Source: Torreya grandis (taxonomy: Eukaryota > Streptophyta > Pinopsida > Cupressales > Taxaceae). Taken from it: DNA of 64,000 nt. The notes beneath the pieces were generated by a model that saw nothing but the letters and a program-made list of their open reading frames with translations, made no database searches and was not told the DNA's origin. Position numbers and translations under genes: made by a program. The stretch lies in NCBI GenBank assembly GCA_037957365.1, contig JARHVA010008348.1, forward strand, positions 342,001 through 406,000, given 5' to 3'. Position 1 is the stretch's first letter, and the number at the start of each line of letters is the position of its first letter. Shown in pieces: positions 25,990 through 37,772 of the stretch.

Positions 25990-26983
25990 CCAAACTAATT
26001 ATAGGATTGATATGGCTTACATCCTTAGGTTTGTTGCCTTTTGAGAGAAACCAATTCATTAGTAACACTTTGAATCAAAATTTTAACCTCATGGATTTCA
26101 TTGGTATGGGCAATGGCAAATTTTTCTTGACCAAGCAAAGGATCTAAAGTGGGCAATGCACTTTGACTAGGAGAATGCAAATCAAGGAATAGTGGTATTA
26201 GAGGTCTTAGAGATATCTTTCCCACTTGAACAAGATAATTCTCAACATTTATGGATATTTCATAGGCATTAGATAATGTTTTTCCACCCATGGATTGAAT
26301 CATCATGGCAATGTCACTATTTAACGCTTTCAAGTAGTACAAAAATGCATAGTTTGTGGTTGGCCTCACAAGAATTGGGATTCTATCCCAAGTTTTTTGA
26401 AACCTAGTATTAAAATCTTTCATGAATTCATGTGGTTCCCTTTTTATTATGTTTAATTACTTAGCTAGATATAGGTGATCACTCTTTTCCCCAAACCAAT
26501 CAGTCAATAAAGTCCCCAACTCATCCCATGAGCCAATAGAATTTACAGGCAGGGTCCCATACTAGTCCAAAAATTATCCTTTAAAAAACAAGGCCAAAAA
26601 CCTAATAACTACATTTTCTTGGGTAATATTATGGATATTACAAATATTTTCTATATTTATTATGTGCTCATGGTATTAATTGGACCATCTCCACTAAAAG
26701 ATAGGACACTTTTGAGGGCAGATCTTAGAATTCGGTCATATTTTGCAAGATGCAATGGAGATGCCCTAATGAAAGGCAAAAAAGGTTGTCTTCTAGCCAT
26801 TTGGGAATGATCACTACTAATGTTGGGAATGGAATGTAACACAAAATTGGAAGTTTTAAACACAAATTTTCTTTTATAAGGATGAGTGTTGACAAAACTA
26901 AACCTTTTGGTGGAATACGGAGGTAATTCCACAAACTCAAAGGGTACACCTTTAGCATCAGACCTAGTGGTCACCTTTAGCAT
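25990..26983 (-). pseudogene. Element E gag
   Basis: The frame opens near 26983 with MLKVTTRSDAKGVPFEFVE and continues with frameshifts through FLALFFKG, NSIGSWDELGTLLTDWFGEK, then HEFMKDFNTRFQKTWDRIP, then ALNSDIAMMIQSMGGKTL and AYEISINVENYL. The W-D-E-L, D-F-N-x-R-F and AYE segments are the Retrotrans_gag signature. It starts about 140 bases after the PBS, as expected for a gag. No zinc knuckle is evident in the decayed 25400-25990 region that follows. Confidence 0.75.
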
Positions 26984-27120
26984 GGAAAATAGGACCGATC
27001 ATTAACCAAAAACTTGAATTCTTTAATGGATTTTCTAGGTACTGAATGTAGATGCTTCTTTATCTACAACCATGTCAAGACCAACACCAATCTTGAACAA
27101 TCTTCTAGGACTTAGAGGTC

Positions 27121-27140
27121 CCACTGGGTGTGCCAAAAAC
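27121..27140 (-). other. Element E primer binding site
   Basis: On the minus strand GTTTTTGGCACACCCAGTGG directly follows the 5' LTR end. It is nearly identical to the PBS of B and that of C. Confidence 0.75.
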
Positions 27141-27810
27141 TATTGATGCTTAGATTTTCACCCTTGAAGAGATGTTAAGTTCTGCTCATCTAAGTGGAAA
27201 AATGGAATTATCTCTCTTGATGTGGGTAACAATTTCATTGAGATGAATCTCTAGACTAAGGGCTAGTTCCCCTTGATGCACCTTTAAATATATCTCTAAT
27301 CTATCAAGTGTATATGAAAAGAGTTAAGAAAAATAGCTAAGGAAACAAAATGGTGATGCACCAATATGTATTATCCTCCTATTTGATTGAAAATCCACTA
27401 CTTAAAGGTAAACAAGGATGTTTCATACAAATTCACAATAAAAAGACATTATTATATCAGTATTTCATAAGTTAGATTTAGGAAAGTATTTGACACTTAG
27501 TAGGGTGATGAATGATTCCACAAAGGGAATAAACATATACCACTTCTAAGACTCTTATACACTTAGTAAATAATACTAACAGAGACCTGAAACAATAGCC
27601 TTTTTATACATTGGTAAGTGACCATGGATTGACATGCTAAAAAGGTAATTTTTCACTAGTCATTATCAACAAGATTCAAACCTATACTCAATAGTATAAT
27701 GTGTTAATGTCAAAATCACTTGTATATTTCTTCAAGAGTTCTACAAGTACAAATCTAGCCAAAGTTTTTCCAATAATTAATGGAGGTTTCAAAATGAGCC
27801 AAGAGGATGC

Positions 27811-27819
27811 ATATTTATA
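27811..27819 (-). promoter_or_regulatory. TATA box of element E 5' LTR
   Basis: Minus strand CTATAAATATGCATCC. It lies about 670 bases before the LTR end, which gives a U5 side of similar length to that of element C. The other E LTR has lost it by a small deletion. Confidence 0.6.
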
Positions 27820-28634
27820 GATTTGAGAGGTGGAACAATCAAAGGGAGTTCAAGGTTCAATTTAGACCTTTATCATCTCAAGATAAATAGTTACATTTGC
27901 ATGTGGGAGAGAGGTGGACAAACTATGCCATGTCATAACTAAACAGATGCACCAATTACAATTCATTACATCATTAGTTACATTTGTCACAACTAAACCA
28001 AAGCCTCAATTACATTTTGTTACAACTAAAATAAAGCCTCAATTACATTACCCACTTGTTACCTTTATCTTATCCTTCTGGTTCTCAACGAGTCTTTCTT
28101 TTTGAAATTCCAATGGCTAGTTTTTGTAGTCTAAAATTGACGCGTTGTGGGCTATCATTCCTCAGTCATTTCTTTGAGACATTTAGTTTTGGACCTTTTC
28201 TTCAGACAAATTATCCATGGCTATTTATTTCTATTTATTTCCTCAGGTTTCTTTTGAGTCTTTTCCTTTGGGCTCATTGCTTGTTCATTTCCTTCGAACA
28301 AAAATTTTGAAGGAATTCTTCTTGTTTATTTCCTTTAGATAAAAATTTTGAAGGAATTCTTTTAGATTTTCTTCTTTAGTCACTTCTCCTCATCCTTTCC
28401 TATGTATTTTCGATTGGTCCCTCTTGCTTTTGTAAATGGTCCTTCAAGCTTTTGGAAATGGTCCTTTAGGATTTTGGAAAACATCCCTTCAAACTTTTTG
28501 AAAAGTACCTTTTAGCATTTGAAAATGACCCTTCAAAAAAAATGAAAGTGTTTACTTAGCCTAAAAATAACTTTCAAAAAATTTGCAACATACCCTTCGG
28601 GAAAATGAAAATGGATAATTTTTTTGACAAAAAG

Positions 28635-28781
28635 GTACCCTTCAAAAAAATGAAAGTGCCCTTCAAAAAAAATAAAGTGCCCTTCAAAAAAGTGAAAGTG
28701 CCCTTCAAAAAAGTTATAGGGCCCTTTGAAAAAGTTAAAGTGACCTTTAAAAAAGTGAAAGTTCCCTTCAAAAAATTTACA
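28635..28781. repeat. Seven tandem 21-bp units inside the E LTR
   Basis: Units start every 21 bases from 28635 and follow GTGCCCTTCAAAAAAGTGAAA. As 21 is seven codons, the repeat is open in frame on both strands: KVPFKKV on plus and a phenylalanine-rich FFEGHFH-like heptad on minus. The 3' LTR has a decayed version at about 19800-19930. I treat the reading frames as by-products of the repeat, not as genes. Confidence 0.9.
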
Positions 28782-29196
28782 AAAAAACCCTTTGGAAAAG
28801 TTACAAGGGACCTTTTTGGCTTGAATATATCTTTCAAAGAAATTGTAAAGTACCTTCAGAAAAATTGTATGGATAATTTGTCTGAAAGAATTCAGTACTT
28901 GGTCGAAAGAAAACCCCAAATAAATACTCTTAAGGAAAAGCCTCAGACAAAAAGTCTAAAATAATTTATAAAAGCTTAAAATAAAAAACCTAAAAGAATT
29001 CCTTAAAGGCTTAAACAAAGACCAAAATGAACTTTCAGAAAGGAAAAGACTTGTGCATTTGTTATGAGTTTTGTTAAAGAACACTTTTTTCAAAGAAAAG
29101 CTAAGTGTTGGACCTGGCCAAATGAAATAGACTTGGATGATTTTTTACAAATATGGGTACCCAATTTTGGCCTGAAAGGCCAAAATTTTGTCAACA

Positions 29197-32100
29197 ATAC
29201 TAAGAGAGCCAAGAAGAAGCACTTCTTAGGTTAATAGAATCAAGAACTAGATTACCCTTGGATTTTCCTATAGAACAATTGCACACCTTGGTTAGAGAAG
29301 AACAACAACAAAGGCAAGATCAATATTTTTCACAAGTAGGTATACCTTCTTCTTCTAACAAATGTAAATAAATCCTTAAAAAGTCAAAACCCACAAACCT
29401 AGATCTTATAGCAAAGATCAATAAAATAAGTCAATGATATGTCAATCAGCATATTATGAACATAACTAGCTTATTGGTTGCTACTTAAATTCATAATGAT
29501 GCTTCTAAATAATAATAAAATGTTTTTGAAACTACACAACAAACATTTGTTGAGAATATAACAGTGGTAGATCAAGGTAACCTAAATGAATAGTTAAAGA
29601 CATGAGATATTGTAAAATGTTCCATTAGAAATGAAACATACATTCTTTAATCATCATGAACCTCTTGTCACTTTAAAAAATTAGAGATCCAAACATTCAA
29701 TTCATATTGAGGAAATCCCTCAAGATAATTTGTCTAGTTCATCTCAACCAACATAGAAATTGGTAAATAGACAAAGAATTTCCCAAAATCAAAAAAACAC
29801 TAAACAGTTGAATTCAAGGAATATTTTATAATCTAAGAATCAATAGCCTATCTACTCAATTCTAAGATCAAATCAAAACCAAATCATGGAATGTAGGGTG
29901 TATATCCCTCACAAATCCATGCAATAATAGGAGCACATTCCACCCCAACAATAACAACAAGGGCACATTCCAACCCAACAACAACAGGGAGACATTCCCC
30001 CCCAACAACAATACCAAGGGCACATACCACTCCAACAAGATCATAACCAATCCATGAATACACCAAACATGCAAGAGTGGAACTCCATGAAGGAGATTGT
30101 GCAATGATTGGAGATAAATAATAGAGTCAAAAAGTATAAATTTGATGAGATATGTCCATATTTTTTTGATTTAACCATTCTCCAAACCCCTTTTCTACCT
30201 CATTTTGAGGCACCAAAATTTGATAAATATAAAGGAAAGGGAGATCCACATGAGCACATACAATAATTTTTTATTTTATGTGAAGAGGTTACTTATAGTA
30301 GTGAGTACTTACTATGATTATTTCTATAAAGTTTATCAAGATAGGCTCTTGATTATCTACTTAAATTACCCAAGGGATCAGTTCTAGATTGCAATGACTT
30401 GTCAAAAAAATTCATCAAACATTTCTCTTACAATATAAAACATGATTTGACCATTGTTGACTTGTGCAAAGCCAAACAACATGATGGTGAAATTTTTACC
30501 ACATATTTATAGAGATGGAGAGCATTGGCAAGTTGCTTTTAGCATAACTTACCAAATAAATAGTTAGCAGATATATTTGCACAAAACTTACATCTTGAGG
30601 TCGTGCATAATCTACATCTAGCTTTTGCTAACTCATCCAAAGAAATTATCGACAAAGGGATACAGATTGAGAAGGGTCTTATTACTAAGGGTCTTATCAA
30701 GATTTTTGTGTAAAGCCAAACCTTAAATTAGGCCCAATCATTTACAAAAAATATTATACAAGATAATCCTAAGGGGTTTAACAAGAATAAGAACATAGTC
30801 ATAAATAGGGTGACTGAAACATGACATGTACAAATGGTGTAGGTTCCACCTCCTCTAAACATACAATTAGCTCTCCCCAATCCACCACCTAATTTTTAAA
30901 TGCAACCTCCATGTAGAACATTTCATAACAATTTTAGAGTCTTTAGCAAGTTAAGAGAACCTATTGAAATAGTACTTCAAAAGCTCATAGCAGTTAATCT
31001 AATTATATGGCCAGTACCAAAGCCATTTCCTCAAGATCAAACAAAACTAGATTGCTACAAAGAGAATGAGTGGTGTAACTTCCCTCGATTAGTTGGGCAT
31101 GGTGCATACCATTGTGTCCAATTATGACACATCATTGAAGACTTCATTGAAAATGGTGAATTAGAGATTAAGTTGGCCCCTGATCAAGACATAAATTAGG
31201 ATATGGGGATCTATAAGGCCCTTTTCCTTGACATAATCCACCTCTACTAAGAAACAATCAAAACCAAGGTCAAAATAAAGGATAGAGGTAGAATTAGAAC
31301 CAAAATCAAGATCAAAATCGTAATGAGCATAATTGGGATCATAATGCCCATACTAAAAATGTGGCTTATAACAACTTGTCATATAAATATAACAATAATG
31401 TGGGGAACATTTCTACTACCCACATTGCCACTGTTACTATGAAACCATGTGGACAATCTCATGTTCCTCATAATATGGGACCCGTTATTATAGGTTCAAC
31501 ACCCTCTCCCCCTAATAATATTACATTGAGTTCTAGTACAGTGTCCCTGATCAAGACATAAATTAGGATATGGGGATCTATAAGGACCCTTTTCTTTGAC
31601 ATAATCCACTGCTACTAAGAAACAATCAAAACCAAGGTCAAAATAAAGGATAAAGGTAGAATTAGAACCAAAATCAAGGTCAAAATCATAATGAGCATAA
31701 TTGGGATCATAATGCCCATACTAAAAATGTGGCTTATAACAACTTGTCATATAAATATAACAATAATGTGGGGAACATTTCTACTACCCACATTGCCACT
31801 GTTACTATGAAACCATGTGGACAATCTCATGTTCCTCATAATATGGGACCCGTCATTATAGGGTCAACACCCTCTCCCCCTAATAATATTACATCGAGTT
31901 CTAGTACAGTTGTAACTCCATTTGCATAAGTTACTAATTTTGAACAATAACACCCTTCTTTTGATTATAAAGGCTCCTCATTGACTCAAAATTGTAGCAA
32001 TACAAATAGACACCCACAAGTCATCATCTAAGGCCCTTTGCCTTCCTCTTCTAATTATAAAGTCTCCTTACCACCTCTAGGTTGCATAGTCACAACTAGA

Positions 32101-32430
32101 CACCCATTAGTCACCATCTAGGGCCCTTCACCCACTTCTTCCATGAAACCTACTGAGAACATTATGCCAATGGTCCCAAAGCCAAATATTGTGCCAACAA
32201 AAGCTAAACCAACTCAACCCACAATCAAAAAGCCTTATAGTCTAGTGTACTAATTAAATAAAACCCCTGCACAAATTTCCATATTAGATCTCTTGAGGAC
32301 ATCTAACATCCATATAACTATTTTAAATAACCTTTTGAAAGAATCCACTATGCCTACTGATATAAACATTGATTAGTTCTAGAACCTACTCAGACATTTA
32401 TCTTCATTTTGACAAATCACATTTGACCAA
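29197..32430 (+). pseudogene. Element B gag, main part
   Basis: The frame continues from the E insertion: LVREEQQQ near 29295, then the Retrotrans_gag core at about 30190-30660 with PHEHIQ, RWRALASCF and AFANSSKEI. After 30745 follow RTFHNNFRVFSKLREPIEIV, LQKLIAVNLI and an atypical zinc-knuckle-like CYKENEWCNFPRLVGH with a downstream C. A 367-bp tandem duplication (31181-31914) adds a second copy of a MAYNNLSYKYNNN segment and shifts the frame. Many stops. It is followed by protease in the usual order. In length it is a large gag, consistent with the Ogre-like size of B. Confidence 0.75.
31181..31914 (+). repeat. Tandem duplication of 367 bp within B gag
   Basis: TGATCAAGACATAAATTAGG starts at 31181 and again at 31548. 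The two copies differ at only about ten positions by eye, much less than other duplicates in the window, so this is one of the youngest changes. The period is not a multiple of three. Confidence 0.92.
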
Positions 32431-32469
32431 AAAGACATGTCCACTCTTAGGCCAAATCACAATAACCCA

Positions 32470-32880
32470 TTATACATTAAGATAATCATTATAGATCACA
32501 GAATAGAGTAGGTTCTTATAGACAATGGTTCAAGGATAAACATCATATCTCTCAAGTTAGTACAATGATTGGGTTATGATGATAAAGACATTCAGCTAGA
32601 AATGATTACAATCAAGGCTTATGATAATGTTAAAAGGGAGTCTTTTGGTACAATTTGGTTACTGGTCATAGTTGGATCCATTTCCCACCATACATTATTC
32701 CATATTATGGATATTGAACTTACTTATAACATACTTCTTGGTCATCCTTGGATTCATGAATTATAGGCAATTCCTTCCACTCTGCACCAGTGACCTAAGT
32801 TTCCCCATGATGGGATCAAGGTCACTATTCTTGTTGATCAATAATAGTATCAATATTGCAAACATATTGAGGCTAATTTA
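32470..32880 (+). pseudogene. Element B aspartic protease
   Basis: Plus strand: VLIDNGSRINIISLKLV with the active-site D-N-G-S at 32521-32532, then RESFGTIWLLVIVGS, then FHIMDIELTYNILLGHPWIHEL with the conserved LLGxPW block. DNGS is the common form in this Tat-type group. One stop precedes LGYDDKD and another follows the PWIHEL block. The downstream PSTLHQ and KFPHDGIKVTI segments are also typical. It sits between gag and a long linker to RT. Confidence 0.8.
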
Positions 32881-34149
32881 TATAATTTAACTATTACCTA
32901 GGTTTTTAATTCATTGTGAAGAATAAAAAATCCATAGTTTCACATCCATCTTCATCCAATTATATCAAACATATTGATCTAGATTCTACTTCAACTGATC
33001 TATTTCCCATAGCTCTTGTGAAGTAGGTTATTATTAAAGACATGGGCATTTCCACATACTGTCTAAAATATGCCTTCTATGTTGCAAAGTTTCCTAAATC
33101 CCCTAAAACATACAGTAAGCCTAAACCTTCAAAAACTCCTAATGGACCCAACCATATTTGGTAATAGAAGAAACATCAATGAAAAACACCACTGGTGTTT
33201 GTTCTCATTATTTTTCCAAAGATAAATCAAGAGGATTTTACCAAAGGAGACTAGTTATATTTTGAAGGCCTTGTTGAGTGATTTTAGAATCCAAATTATC
33301 CAATCCCTAACTAGATCTTGGATCATTTTGATTATATAGTAAAAGGCCTTACCCCACGGGCAGAAGGAATCATGAAACCCATATCTATTGGAGTACCTAA
33401 TTTGAATCATGGTCTTGGATATATACCACCTAGGGGTGACCTCATGACTTTGTATAGTGACTCTTTTAAATTGACTAGTGATGAGACTCCTGGCAGTGAT
33501 GTAGCATCCCATTATAGCTTTTTTTATGAGCTTGTTGATATGGACCTATTTGATTCAAATGCCATTTTAACCTTAACCATTAGAGCTTCCTATCCTGAAG
33601 TTAGAACTCATTCTATTGGTGATTCCCCTCCTAAAGTATAACATCATATTTTTACCATTAGAGCTTCCTATCTTGATGTAAATCCTCACTATTCCCTATG
33701 CATTTGCCATTCTGTAATCATTGATTGGGATTGATAAAATTTGATCATACACCTTGATGAGTTTCAAAATGAAGAATCAATTTTAAAATACATGGGCACA
33801 AGAGATGGATTACCCATTGATGATCATAAACAAGGATTTTATTTTTAGTTGGACCCTTCTACCTACTTTGAAGAGCAGGCAAGCTTTCGTGGTCATAATA
33901 AAAATGAAATGTCAAGATCTTTGGGTAAAAACCTCTTTGAGGCACTTGTTGATCAAGGAAAAATTAAAGATAAAGACAATCCTTTGAGTGAAAACATATT
34001 CCAGGTAATCTTACGTGGAAAAGTTTTTTCATCCCCTCAGAATGTAGAAAGTCTATCCAATTAAAGTTCTATAGCCATCCCAAGCATCTAGTCAGAACAA
34101 CATATGTCTTTGAGCATCTTGCTCTATATTTTCCTAAAATCTTTGTTAA
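32881..34149 (+). pseudogene. Element B protease-RT linker
   Basis: Decayed linker coding sequence. Readable parts are GLTPRAEGIMKPISIGVPNL with LNHGLGYIPPRGDL (33345-33450) and DPSTYFEEQASFRGH with SLGKNLFEALVDQGKI (33850-33970). Similar glycine-proline phrases occur in linkers of related plant polyproteins. The frame changes at least twice between 33640 and 34150. Confidence 0.55.
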
Positions 34150-34759
34150 TTGGCTAGTAATAAAATGGTAGACTCAAATTTATCATATTATCTAGAACTA
34201 TGGGAGGAACAGCAAGAAGATGTAACAAAAAAATATGATCATGATCATACCTTACCTACAATTCTAGAAGATGGATCCACACTTCTTATCGATAACACTA
34301 TAGAAGTGAACCTAGGAACCTATGAGGATCCCAAAATTGTTTATCTTGGAGCTTCATTTATTGAGTTAGAATGTAATGATATGATATCCATTTTTAAGGA
34401 TTATATAGACATATTTTCATGGGAATACTTTGACATGCTAGGCTTGGACCCTTATTTGGTTGTGCATCACCTTATTATCAATCCCTATGCTAAACTAGTC
34501 AAGCAAAAATTGAGGAAGATGCATCCATGCATCACCCTATTAGTCAAATTAGAACTAGAAAAGTTTCAAGGAGTATATTTTATTATACCACTGGATTACT
34601 CTGAATGGATTTTAGACATAGTCCCAGTGAGTAAGAAGACCCTAGGTGTATGTCTTTGTATTGATTTCAAAGATATCAACAAAGTATGCCTTAAAGATGA
34701 TTTTCCTCTACCCAACATTGACATGATCATCAACTCAAATTTTGGGTATGAAATTTTAT
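34150..34759 (+). pseudogene. Element B reverse transcriptase, N-terminal half
   Basis: A frame without stops runs to the insertion point: EVNLGTYEDPKIVYLGASF, then GLDPYLVVHHLIINP, KQKLRKMHPCITLLV, WILDIVPVSKKTLGVCLCID, then VCLKDDFPLPNIDMII and FGYEIL. These are the pre-RT segment and RT fingers of Tat-type elements. The motifs stop at 34759, where element C begins, and continue at 43152. The apparent frame extension past 34759 to 34878 is element C sequence, not RT. Confidence 0.85.
34755..34759. other. Target duplication TTTAT, left of element C
   Basis: TTTAT is repeated perfectly at 43147-43151 on the other side of C. Removing C and one copy makes the flanking RT codons continuous in frame. 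Confidence 0.85.
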
Positions 34760-35417
34760 TGTTGACATGGTGGATTGTACCCTCTGAAGGGAGGCTCATC
34801 TCTCTTCATCTATATGACATAATGAAGAAATCCCTCTTGATGTGGGTGGCAAACGTGAGGGATGAATCTCTAGATTAGGGGGTAGCTCCCCTTGATGCAC
34901 CTTGAGGCCCTAGATCTCCTATTGTTAATTATGGGGGGGATGAAAAGGGAGAGAAAATAATAAAAATGAGACCTAAGATAAGAGGTGATGTACCAAAATA
35001 ATTGTTCTACTTAGCTTTGGCATACACTTTAAACCATAGACAGCAAGCACACACTTAATTCAGGTCAGAAAAAATTCATTGCATCATTATTTTAGTAGGG
35101 GGTCCTATGAAGATATAGGGAGGAAGAAACTAGCACAAGAGGTGTTTTAAACACATTGTTGGGTATCCCATTCACTTTCCTATACTCGCTCTAGACACTT
35201 CTTATGACCTGTAAAAAAGGAAAATCACTATGCACTAGATATGCTAGAATAAACTTATGAAAGAATGAAAATAAAATGACTTAACACAAAATAAAACCAT
35301 AGACATGAAAAAGTGCAAGCTCAAATGGAGGTAAAAATTCTTTTTTTAATTCAAGGTAAATTCCTTTAGGGATTTTCCATATAAACTAGGAGATTCCTCT
35401 AAAAATGACAAGTTATA

Positions 35418-35426
35418 ATTATATAG
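35418..35426 (-). promoter_or_regulatory. TATA box of element C 3' LTR
   Basis: Minus strand CTATATAAT. The inverted copy has the same sequence at 42482-42490 on the plus strand. It would start transcription about 640 bases before the LTR end, like element E. Confidence 0.5.
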
Positions 35427-36189
35427 AGCAAGATGTTGACAGAACAAGGAAAGGAGACCCATGTTGGAGTCAAACACTTCTAAGACAAGAGACCATATTG
35501 ATGTTATATTCTTAAAACTACATATGGGAGATCCATGTTATAAATGTCTAAGCCACCACCCTTGTTATACTAGGCCTATAAAAGCATGGGATACTCCTAG
35601 AAACTGACAAATCCATCCCTAAGTTGTTGTGGTGAGACCATGCTCTCTTTAATGCTAGGTGCAACCGGTTATGCATTAACGGTAAAGCATGAAAACATTG
35701 GTTGTTGTCCTCTATAATTTTAAAACTAATATATTTATTGGTTTTCAATAGATACTATTCTACCAAAATGTATTAATTCCTTTTGCTGAGTGTGCCTATG
35801 CTACTTGTCTTGTTCTGAATGGTCATTGTTTCTACCTTTTGACTTTGTCAAGTTTTTAGAACTATTCTGAGCATTGTCTTTTCTATTTTATGTTTTCCCA
35901 TGTTTTGTCTCTTTTTATTTATTTATCTTTTGCTTTGGTTCCTTTTCTCTTTACTTATCAGGCCTTCAAGCTCTTGATGATCTTCTACTCCTTGATCCTT
36001 GGTCTTTATCTTGTCTTCTTCCTCCGTTTTTACTCAAGTTTCAAGATCTTTTCCATCTTCTTTTATGTAGGTTCCTTTTATACTTATTTCTTCTTGTTTT
36101 CTTCTCGCTTGTCTTCTTTCTTTTCTATCTCTTCCTTGCCTTTGTCCTTGCTTGCTTGCTCATTGTTTACGATGGGATTTTCCCTTGAC

Positions 36190-36480
36190 AAGTCCTTCAA
36201 ACATTTATCTAAAGGAATTCCTTTAGACAAAATGTTTGAAGAATTTCCTTTGTTCCTTTTTGGCCTTCGAGCTTTTGGCTTTTGTGTGAGCATCTATTTC
36301 CTTCAGCCATTTGTCCGAAGGAATTCTTCTTTGCGTCAGTATTTTTCTTGAAGGGAAAGTGTCTTCAGTCCTTTGCATCAGTCTTTTTCCTAAAGGGAAA
36401 GTGTCTTTAGGCCTTTATTTCCTTTGAAAAAATGTTTAAAGGAATTCCTTTAAACATTTGTCTAAAGGAAATCTCCTTTT
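36190..36480. repeat. Cluster of short palindromes in the C LTR
   Basis: Repeated GGAATTCC cores with flanking complementary AAACATTT/AAATGTTT arms, for example CTAAAGGAATTCCTTTAG near 36209. The inverted LTR copy keeps similar ones at 41440-41700. Confidence 0.7.
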
Positions 36481-37525
36481 GGCTTGTCTCTTTTCCCAAA
36501 GGGCAAGTGCCCTTCAGGCCTTTGCCTTTTATCCTCCTCTTTAGCTAGCTACCCTCTATAAGGGCCATTTATGCTTGGAAATACCCTTTAAATATTTGTT
36601 AAAGGTCCACTTGATCATCTCTTGCCCTCCATAATGGCTCCTTGGCCTCCAACTTACCCTTTAGGCTTTCTAAATTAGCCCTATTTGTTACTTAAGTGCC
36701 CTCCACAAGGACACATACCCTTCAGTGTTCCTACAATCAACCTTTTGAACAAGTGGAAATAGTCCTCTTTCTTTACCCAAGTTCCCTCTAAAAATACACT
36801 TAACCTTCAAGACTTTTGTAGTTTCCCTACGAACAATTGAAGTGCCCTCCAGAGAAATCCCTTGCCTTTTGTAAACATCTAAGACTAAATCAGGTTCTTA
36901 TGCATTGACAACTCATAAATTTTTCAAGTAAAGGCACTTTGTAAACCCAATTCCTTATTGATAGACCATTTCATACTTCCTACAAGCCTCTACTTTAGGT
37001 TTTACATTAACTTTTGCTTATAAGATAAATAAGTAAAGCCACTTGTAAAACCCAATTTAGTCTACCAAGACCAAATCAACTTTTGCAAGTGACTTTACTT
37101 ATAAACCTTTATAAGTAAAGTCATTTGAAAAGTTTGAATTGCACCATAAAGACCAAATTAGGTTTGTCAAGTAGCTTGACTTATGAAAATTTCACAAGTA
37201 AAGTCATCTGGAAAACTTGATTTGGTCTGTGAAGACCAAATCAAGTTTTGCAAGTGAGTTAGCTTATGAAATTTTCATAAGTTAAGTTGCCTGTAAAACC
37301 CAAAATGTACTATTGTAAGCGAAGTAATTGCTCTTGACAAACCTGAAATATACTTGGCAAGCAAAAGAGGAAAACACTTAGATTTTCATGGAATAGGTCT
37401 GACAAAGGGTACTTTGCACAAGGCAACTAAGGGGTGACTTAGCTAAATCATGGATTAAATGACTCTTGCCAAGATAAAGGAGGGGGTGCCCAATTTTGGC
37501 CTACATGACCAAAAATTGGTCAACA

Positions 37526-37772
37526 CATTTGGTGACTCATAAGGGAAAGCATGACTGCTATGTTTGGGAAGACTAGTAGCCTCAAAGTCTATTAGGTATG
37601 GAGTCAAGATGCATCTTGAGCATGTTAGAAATTGACCTTGAAAAACCAACAAGATATAAATTTACCCCAAACACACAAGGGAAAAACAACACACAACAAA
37701 GGCTAAAAACAACACACACATGTGTAACAGCACTTAGGGAAAACAAAAGACAACCTAATAGAAAGCAAACTA
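37526..37772 (-). other. Element C 3' internal non-coding end
   Basis: It should hold a polypurine tract next to 37525 but the minus strand reads ACCAAATG there, which is not one. On the plus strand TTTGGTGACTCATAAGGG follows the LTR directly and looks like a primer binding site of another type. Its meaning is unclear. Confidence 0.45.

Larger units (their letters stand above)
18330..29196 (-). mobile_element. Element E: Ty3/gypsy retrotransposon inserted in gag of B, 3' part replaced
   Basis: LTRs lie at 18330-20324 and 27141-29196. On the minus strand the right one is the 5' LTR: it is followed by a PBS, gag, protease, an RNase H, RT with RNase H, and the zinc-binding start of integrase, which breaks off at 21889. 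The remaining 20325-21888 is not E but a second, plus-strand copy of the B gag that also follows the right LTR. TATA sequence, PBS and gene order all agree on leftward transcription. All frames have stops. E is nested in B and so is younger than B; its LTRs also look somewhat more alike than those of B. Confidence 0.82.
27141..29196 (-). repeat. Element E 5' LTR
   Basis: On the minus strand it begins TGTTGACAAAATTTTGG and ends AGCATCAATA. It is about 2.06 kb. The outer flank ATACT at 29197 matches ATACC left of the other LTR except for one base. The U5 side shares long similarity with the LTR of element C, for example GATGAATCTCTAGATTA and CTCCCCTTGATGCACC on the plus strand. Confidence 0.85.
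34760..37525 (-). repeat. Element C 3' LTR, complete
   Basis: On the plus strand it runs from TGTTGACATGGTGGATTG to AATTGGTCAACA, 2.77 kb. It matches the reverse complement of 40431-43146 except for its last ~45 bases, and its first ~410 bases match 40021-40430. It contains many AAAGGAATTCCTTT-type palindromes (36190-36480). Open frames inside it (35874-36351) are pyrimidine-rich and not genes. Confidence 0.88.

Noticed and set aside
28605..28964. A lysine-rich 119-codon gene
   Set aside because: It is a 21-bp tandem repeat inside an LTR; the other strand is equally open and the other LTR copy is broken.
35874..36351. Hydrophobic membrane-protein-like frames
   Set aside because: They lie in the C LTR, are due to T-rich sequence, and the inverted LTR copy keeps only partly open versions.
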